Source: Micavibrio_A sp035759665 (GTDB lineage Bacteria > Pseudomonadota > Alphaproteobacteria > Micavibrionales > Micavibrionaceae). Taken from it: a DNA stretch of 10,468 nt. The DNA is taken from contig DASTUM010000144.1 in NCBI GenBank assembly GCA_035759665.1, positions 1-10,468 on the forward strand, read 5' to 3'. Within the stretch, counting starts at the first letter, position 1; every line of letters begins with the position of its first letter. This document shows positions 7,159 to 10,468 of this stretch, in pieces. The position numbers and the translations under genes are program-made. A model generated the notes under the pieces. It worked only from the letters and a program-made list of their open reading frames with translations. It was not told the DNA's origin and ran no database searches.

Positions 7159-7231
7159 TGTGTCTCCTTTTTGCGATGCCGCCAGTGTGGCAATATTACC
7201 GGCGGATACAAGACGCAACGCACAAGTCGTG

Positions 7232-8083
7232 CTATACGATCCCCGCATGCGTCCACCAGACGGGGAATTTTTCATGCGCCGCCGCTTGCGCCGCTTCGCA
7301 ATGGCCGCGATCTTCGAAAATCCCGAACACGCACGATCCGCTGCCCGTCATACGCGCCAGAAGGCAACCCTCGCGCGTTTCCAAAAAAAACCGCGCCGCC
7401 GCGATGGCGGGGGTCAGCGATTCCGCAACCGCCTGCAAATCGTTTTCGGTCTGCGCGAGAAAAGCGAGGAGCGAGGCCAGATCGTCAAAATGCGATGGCA
7501 TGACCGCACGCTCGGCTGTATATGTCGGCGTCCTCGCCGCGAAAATGTCACGGGTCGCGCTGTGCGCGTCGGGCCAGATCAGCAGGATCGAAAAACGCGG
7601 CAGCGCCGGAACATCCGAAAGAATTTCCCCGATTCCCCCGAAACGGCAAGGCCGTGCATGATAGCAAAGCGGAACATCCGCGCCGAGAGAAAGCAGGATG
7701 GTATCACGCTCTTCCTGCGCCAGAGATAAATCCCAAAGCCGCTCCAGCCCCTTCACAACTGCCGCCGCATCCGACGATCCGCCGCCGAGTCCCGCGCCGG
7801 ACGGAATGTTCTTTTCAAGTCGGATGCGGATATTCGGCTCGCGTCCGACATGCCGGGCCACCGCCTTCACCGTCCGCGCGGCGAGATTGTCTTCCCCGTC
7901 CGCGCCTTTGGGAACAAGGCCCACAACGTCGATCTGCAATGTATCGGCAGGCTCAAGGATCACCCTGTCGGCCATGTCATGCAGGAAAACCACGAGGGAG
8001 TCGAGCAGGTGATAACCGTCCGGGCGCCTGCCCGTGACGTGGAGGTAGAGATTGATTTTTGCAGGGGCAAAGAGCGTGATCAC
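7232..8083 (-). CDS. ispE: 4-diphosphocytidyl-2-C-methyl-D-erythritol kinase (IspE)
   Basis: IspE phosphorylates the 2-hydroxyl of CDP-methylerythritol with ATP, the fourth step of the methylerythritol phosphate route to isoprenoids, in the cytosol. The 283-residue protein has the usual length and all GHMP-kinase motifs: APAKINLYLHV near the N-terminus with Lys9 (E. coli Lys10), the ATP loop IPSGAGLGGGSSDAAA (93-108), LGADVP (133-138) with Asp136 matching catalytic Asp141 of E. coli, and a glycine-rich motif TGSGSCVFG (246-254). The start is a GTG at 8083, only 6 nt after the TGA of the upstream TPR lipoprotein gene. No Shine-Dalgarno is visible and a stop blocks any longer frame, so translation probably depends on coupling to that gene. 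The function is certain; only the non-canonical start needs care. Confidence 0.97.
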   Translation of the reverse strand: MITLFAPAKINLYLHVTGRRPDGYHLLDSLVVFLHDMADRVILEPADTLQIDVVGLVPKGADGEDNLAARTVKAVARHVGREPNIRIRLEKNIPSGAGLGGGSSDAAAVVKGLERLWDLSLAQEERDTILLSLGADVPLCYHARPCRFGGIGEILSDVPALPRFSILLIWPDAHSATRDIFAARTPTYTAERAVMPSHFDDLASLLAFLAQTENDLQAVAESLTPAIAAARFFLETREGCLLARMTGSGSCVFGIFEDRGHCEAAQAAAHEKFPVWWTHAGIV

Positions 8084-8089
8084 GGGGGA

Positions 8090-9886
8090 TCAGCGCTTGA
8101 CCGGATCTTCCGGATGGGGGGCGGTCTTCGCTTCCATCACGGGAGATTTCTTCACGTCAAGCCCGTCGGAAATCTTGAGTTCGAGCGCGGCCTTGTCCTT
8201 GTCCACCGTGCTGTTGTTCTTGGCGCGCAGCCATTGGAACCGCGCTTCGTTCTTGCGTCCGACGCGCCAGTAAGCGTCGCCCAGATGGTCGTTGATCGTC
8301 GGGTCGTACGGCACAAGTTCGATGGCCTTTTCGAGCTGGGCCACGGCATCGTCGAAATTTCCGAGCTTGTAATAAACCCAGCCGAGGGAATCGATGATGT
8401 ATCCGTCGTCGGGTTTCAAATTCGCGGCCTTGGTGATGAGTTCGAGCGATTTGTCGAGCTTCTTGCCCTGGTCGGCCCAGCTATAGCCCAGGTAATTCAG
8501 CAGGTAGGGATGATCGGGCCGGAATTCCATCGCGGCTTCGAGATCGTCCTCGGCTTTCTTGAGGTTGCCGCTGCGCTCATAGCTCATGCCGCGCGCGTAG
8601 AGAAGATGCCAGTAATCCGAACTGACCTTGCCGCCCAGTGCCGCTACCGCGCGGTCGTAGGCCTTGATGGCTTCCAGATGGCGTTCGGCGCGGCGGTACA
8701 CGTCGCCGATCTGGATGAGGGCGTTCAGGTCCTTGTCCTGCGCGTAGCTCTGTTCGAGGAAAGCGATCGATTCATCGATCTTGCCTTCTTTTTCGAAAAG
8801 TTCGGCAGCGCTGCGCTGCGCCTCATGATAATCCGTGCTTTCCGGCGGAACCGACTTGTAGAAATCGATCGCTTCCTGCAAATGGTCGCCGCGGACCATC
8901 ATGCGGGCCATCAACATCTTCGTGTCCACCTTCGCGGGGGTGAGATGCTGCGAGAGGCGGGCGAAGACGAGGGCGGATTCATCGCTCTGGTCGTTATAGA
9001 GAATGCGCGCCATGTTGTAGAACGCCTCGGCGGCGCCCTGCGACGGGGTCTGGATTCTGCCGGTCTTTGCCAGTTCCGGATTGTCGCGCTTGGCTTTCAG
9101 CGTCTCGGCGCGCTCGGCCATGCCGTTCTCGACCGCTTGCGTGATCAACGTGTCGTAAATTTTGTCGGCGATCTCCTTGTTGCCCTGCCGCGCGTAGACA
9201 TCGCCCATCATTTCGAGGATATGCGCGTCCGCGCCGCCGCCTGCCAGAACGGTGACGAAATACTTATCGGCGTCCTGCACCTTGCCCAGATAGTCGGCGA
9301 TCAGGAGCGCGTGATAGGCGTGAAGCGGGCCGCTCGCGACCAGCATTTCGTCATCCACTTTCTTGTCCGGCGCCTTGGCCCAGGCGATCAGGATCGGGCG
9401 CACGAAATCTGCGATCCCGTTTTCGGGCATTTTGGTGAAGGTGCGGATCGACGCCGCGTATTCCTGCCGCGCGATCTGGTCGACGCCGATAAACAAAAGC
9501 GCGAGCAGGTTGCGTTCGTCTTCCTCCAGAACCTTGCGGGCGAGGACGAGGGCGCGGTTTGTATCGCCCGCCTGCATGGCCAGAACCATCGCGCGCTGCT
9601 GCAGCTCGACATTCGTGGGGTCGATCCGGATGACCTTGTCGAGATATTTGTTGGCGGTTTTCCAGTCCCCCCGGTACTGGGCGAACTGCCCGGCGAGGTA
9701 ATTCCCCGCCTGCGTTTCCCTGATATAATCGCTGGGCAGGCCGATCAGGGTCATCTTCTGCGGTTCATCCTTGCCCTTCAGCCAGTCGAGCCAGCTCATC
9801 TTGCCGCTGTTTCCGCCGTCGTCACAGGCCGTTAGCAACGCAAGCGCACTGAAGGCAAGAAGCAGGGAAGAGCGGTTCTTTGTCAT
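8090..9886 (-). CDS. TPR-repeat lipoprotein
   Basis: This 598-residue lipoprotein has a signal peptide ending LLTAC, giving lipidated Cys21. Asp at +2 (C-D-D) would retain the protein in the inner membrane under the E. coli Lol rule, though that rule is not certain in alphaproteobacteria. The rest is helical tetratricopeptide repeat. Clear repeats lie at about 60-93, 386-418, 424-457, 460-493, 496-527 and 530-560, with more diverged repeats between 95 and 380. The best-conserved stretch runs through YLLNYLGYSWADQG (461-474) and DSLGWVYYKLG (499-509). Such proteins usually scaffold envelope complexes; no partner can be named from sequence. The ATG at 9886 has AGGA 6-7 nt upstream, and the N-terminus is a good lipoprotein signal. 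It lies 24 nt after the ETF-QO gene and 6 nt before ispE, so it is the middle gene of an operon. The C-terminal about 40 residues are charged and look disordered. Confidence 0.92.
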   Translation of the reverse strand: MTKNRSSLLLAFSALALLTACDDGGNSGKMSWLDWLKGKDEPQKMTLIGLPSDYIRETQAGNYLAGQFAQYRGDWKTANKYLDKVIRIDPTNVELQQRAMVLAMQAGDTNRALVLARKVLEEDERNLLALLFIGVDQIARQEYAASIRTFTKMPENGIADFVRPILIAWAKAPDKKVDDEMLVASGPLHAYHALLIADYLGKVQDADKYFVTVLAGGGADAHILEMMGDVYARQGNKEIADKIYDTLITQAVENGMAERAETLKAKRDNPELAKTGRIQTPSQGAAEAFYNMARILYNDQSDESALVFARLSQHLTPAKVDTKMLMARMMVRGDHLQEAIDFYKSVPPESTDYHEAQRSAAELFEKEGKIDESIAFLEQSYAQDKDLNALIQIGDVYRRAERHLEAIKAYDRAVAALGGKVSSDYWHLLYARGMSYERSGNLKKAEDDLEAAMEFRPDHPYLLNYLGYSWADQGKKLDKSLELITKAANLKPDDGYIIDSLGWVYYKLGNFDDAVAQLEKAIELVPYDPTINDHLGDAYWRVGRKNEARFQWLRAKNNSTVDKDKAALELKISDGLDVKKSPVMEAKTAPHPEDPVKR

Positions 9887-9910
9887 GTCGATCCTATTCT
9901 AGCACGGATG

Positions 9911-10468
9911 CTACATATTGGGGTAGTTGGGGCCGCCCCCGCCTTGGGGCACCGTCCAGTCGATGTTCTGGGAGGGGTCTTTTATATCGCATGTCTTGCA
10001 ATGCACGCAGTTCTGGGCATTGATGACGAACTTCTTCGCCCCTGCCTCTTCAATTACTTCATAGACCGCGGCGGGGCAATAGCGTTGTGCCGGCTCGGCC
10101 CATTCGGGCAGGTTGACCGCGATCGGAATCGACGGGTCTTTAAGCCTGAGATGCGACGGTTGGCCTTCCTCATGATACGTATTCGAAAGCTGCACCGAGG
10201 TCAGCCGATCGAATGTCAAAACGCCGTCCGCTTTGGGATAGTCGATCTTCACCGAATCCTTCGCCTTGTCGATCTGTTTGTAATCGGCGTGGTTCTTGAG
10301 CGTATAGGGAATCATCCATCCGCCGATCGTCTGAAACGCTGCATGAAGCATGCCAACCCAAAGCCCGAAATTAAATCCGGGTCGTATATTCCTGACTTTA
10401 TACAGTTCTTTGTAAGTCCACGATTTCTCGAACGCCGCCTGATAGCCCGTGCATTCGCGGCTTTCGCC
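9911..10468 (-). CDS. Electron transfer flavoprotein-ubiquinone oxidoreductase, C-terminal part, cut by window edge
   Basis: This is the last 185 residues of ETF-QO, the membrane-associated FAD and 4Fe-4S enzyme that passes electrons from reduced ETF (fatty-acid and amino-acid oxidation) to ubiquinone. The frame is open to the window edge. Recognisable segments are SWTYKELYKVRNIRPGF, IPYTLKNHADY, YCPAAVYEV and NAQNCVHCKTCDIKDPSQNI, ending GGGGPNYPNM, all closely matching human ETFDH. The four cluster cysteines, one in YCPA and three in CVHCKTC, are present, so the iron-sulfur domain is intact. An ATG at 10351 is internal and is not the gene start. The FAD-binding N-terminal two thirds lie outside the window. 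It is the first gene visible in a run with the TPR lipoprotein and ispE. No ETF subunit gene is in view. Confidence 0.97.
   Translation of the reverse strand, partial: GESRECTGYQAAFEKSWTYKELYKVRNIRPGFNFGLWVGMLHAAFQTIGGWMIPYTLKNHADYKQIDKAKDSVKIDYPKADGVLTFDRLTSVQLSNTYHEEGQPSHLRLKDPSIPIAVNLPEWAEPAQRYCPAAVYEVIEEAGAKKFVINAQNCVHCKTCDIKDPSQNIDWTVPQGGGGPNYPNM

Noticed and set aside
7189..7200. Near-palindrome GGCAATATTACC ahead of the small TPR gene
   Set aside because: One mismatch pair and a short AT core, with no -35/-10 pair nearby; chance is an adequate explanation.
7159..7275. Upstream extension of the small TPR gene
   Set aside because: The extension overlaps the end of ispE and encodes residues unlike any leader. 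The ATG at 7158 has AAGGAG at ideal spacing and starts a signal peptide directly.
7850..9835. 661-codon open frame on the plus strand
   Set aside because: It lies antisense to the well-supported TPR lipoprotein gene and the 5' part of ispE. The translation is a compositionally biased mirror (rich in Arg, Val, His and Gly) without recognisable domains, as expected opposite GC-rich genes.

Overview
The window reads as chromosomal DNA from an alphaproteobacterium. It is moderately GC-rich, and every supported gene lies on the minus strand, so transcription runs from high to low coordinates. The order ETF-ubiquinone oxidoreductase, TPR lipoprotein, ispE and the character of the proteins suggest a Rhodospirillales-like lineage. 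That placement is an inference; no rRNA or other phylogenetic marker is present.

Right half (about 10468 to 4637), a housekeeping run. It starts with the C-terminal part of ETF:ubiquinone oxidoreductase, cut by the window edge. Then come a 598-residue TPR lipoprotein, ispE (non-mevalonate isoprenoid pathway; GTG start 6 nt after the previous stop), a small secreted TPR-like protein with a very good Shine-Dalgarno, and a full-length RecQ helicase. Gaps are 6 to 73 nt and no convincing terminator separates them, so they probably form one or two transcription units. They have no shared pathway.

Left half (about 4548 to 1), an exopolysaccharide export and assembly operon. Its order is an outer-membrane beta-barrel protein, a short lipoprotein of the outer-membrane polysaccharide export (OPX) family, a Wzc/GumC-like polysaccharide co-polymerase with a fused tyrosine-kinase-like domain, and the N-terminal part of a GumK-like (GT70) glucuronosyltransferase cut by the left edge. 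The layout resembles the xanthan (gum) and acetan systems. A glycosyltransferase adds a sugar, probably glucuronate, to a lipid-linked repeat unit. The co-polymerase spans the inner membrane and periplasm, and the short OPX plus separate barrel would form the outer-membrane exit. The flippase, polymerase, initiating glycosyltransferase and remaining transferases are not in the window and probably lie beyond position 1.

The main points for a second look are three. The co-polymerase kinase domain has a degenerate Walker A' motif and no C-terminal tyrosine tail. The OPX protein lacks its own outer-membrane segment and is encoded together with a barrel. A perfect 6-3-6 inverted repeat sits at the head of the operon. 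No mobile element, CRISPR array, tRNA or rRNA was seen, and no gene-free stretch exceeds 300 bases.
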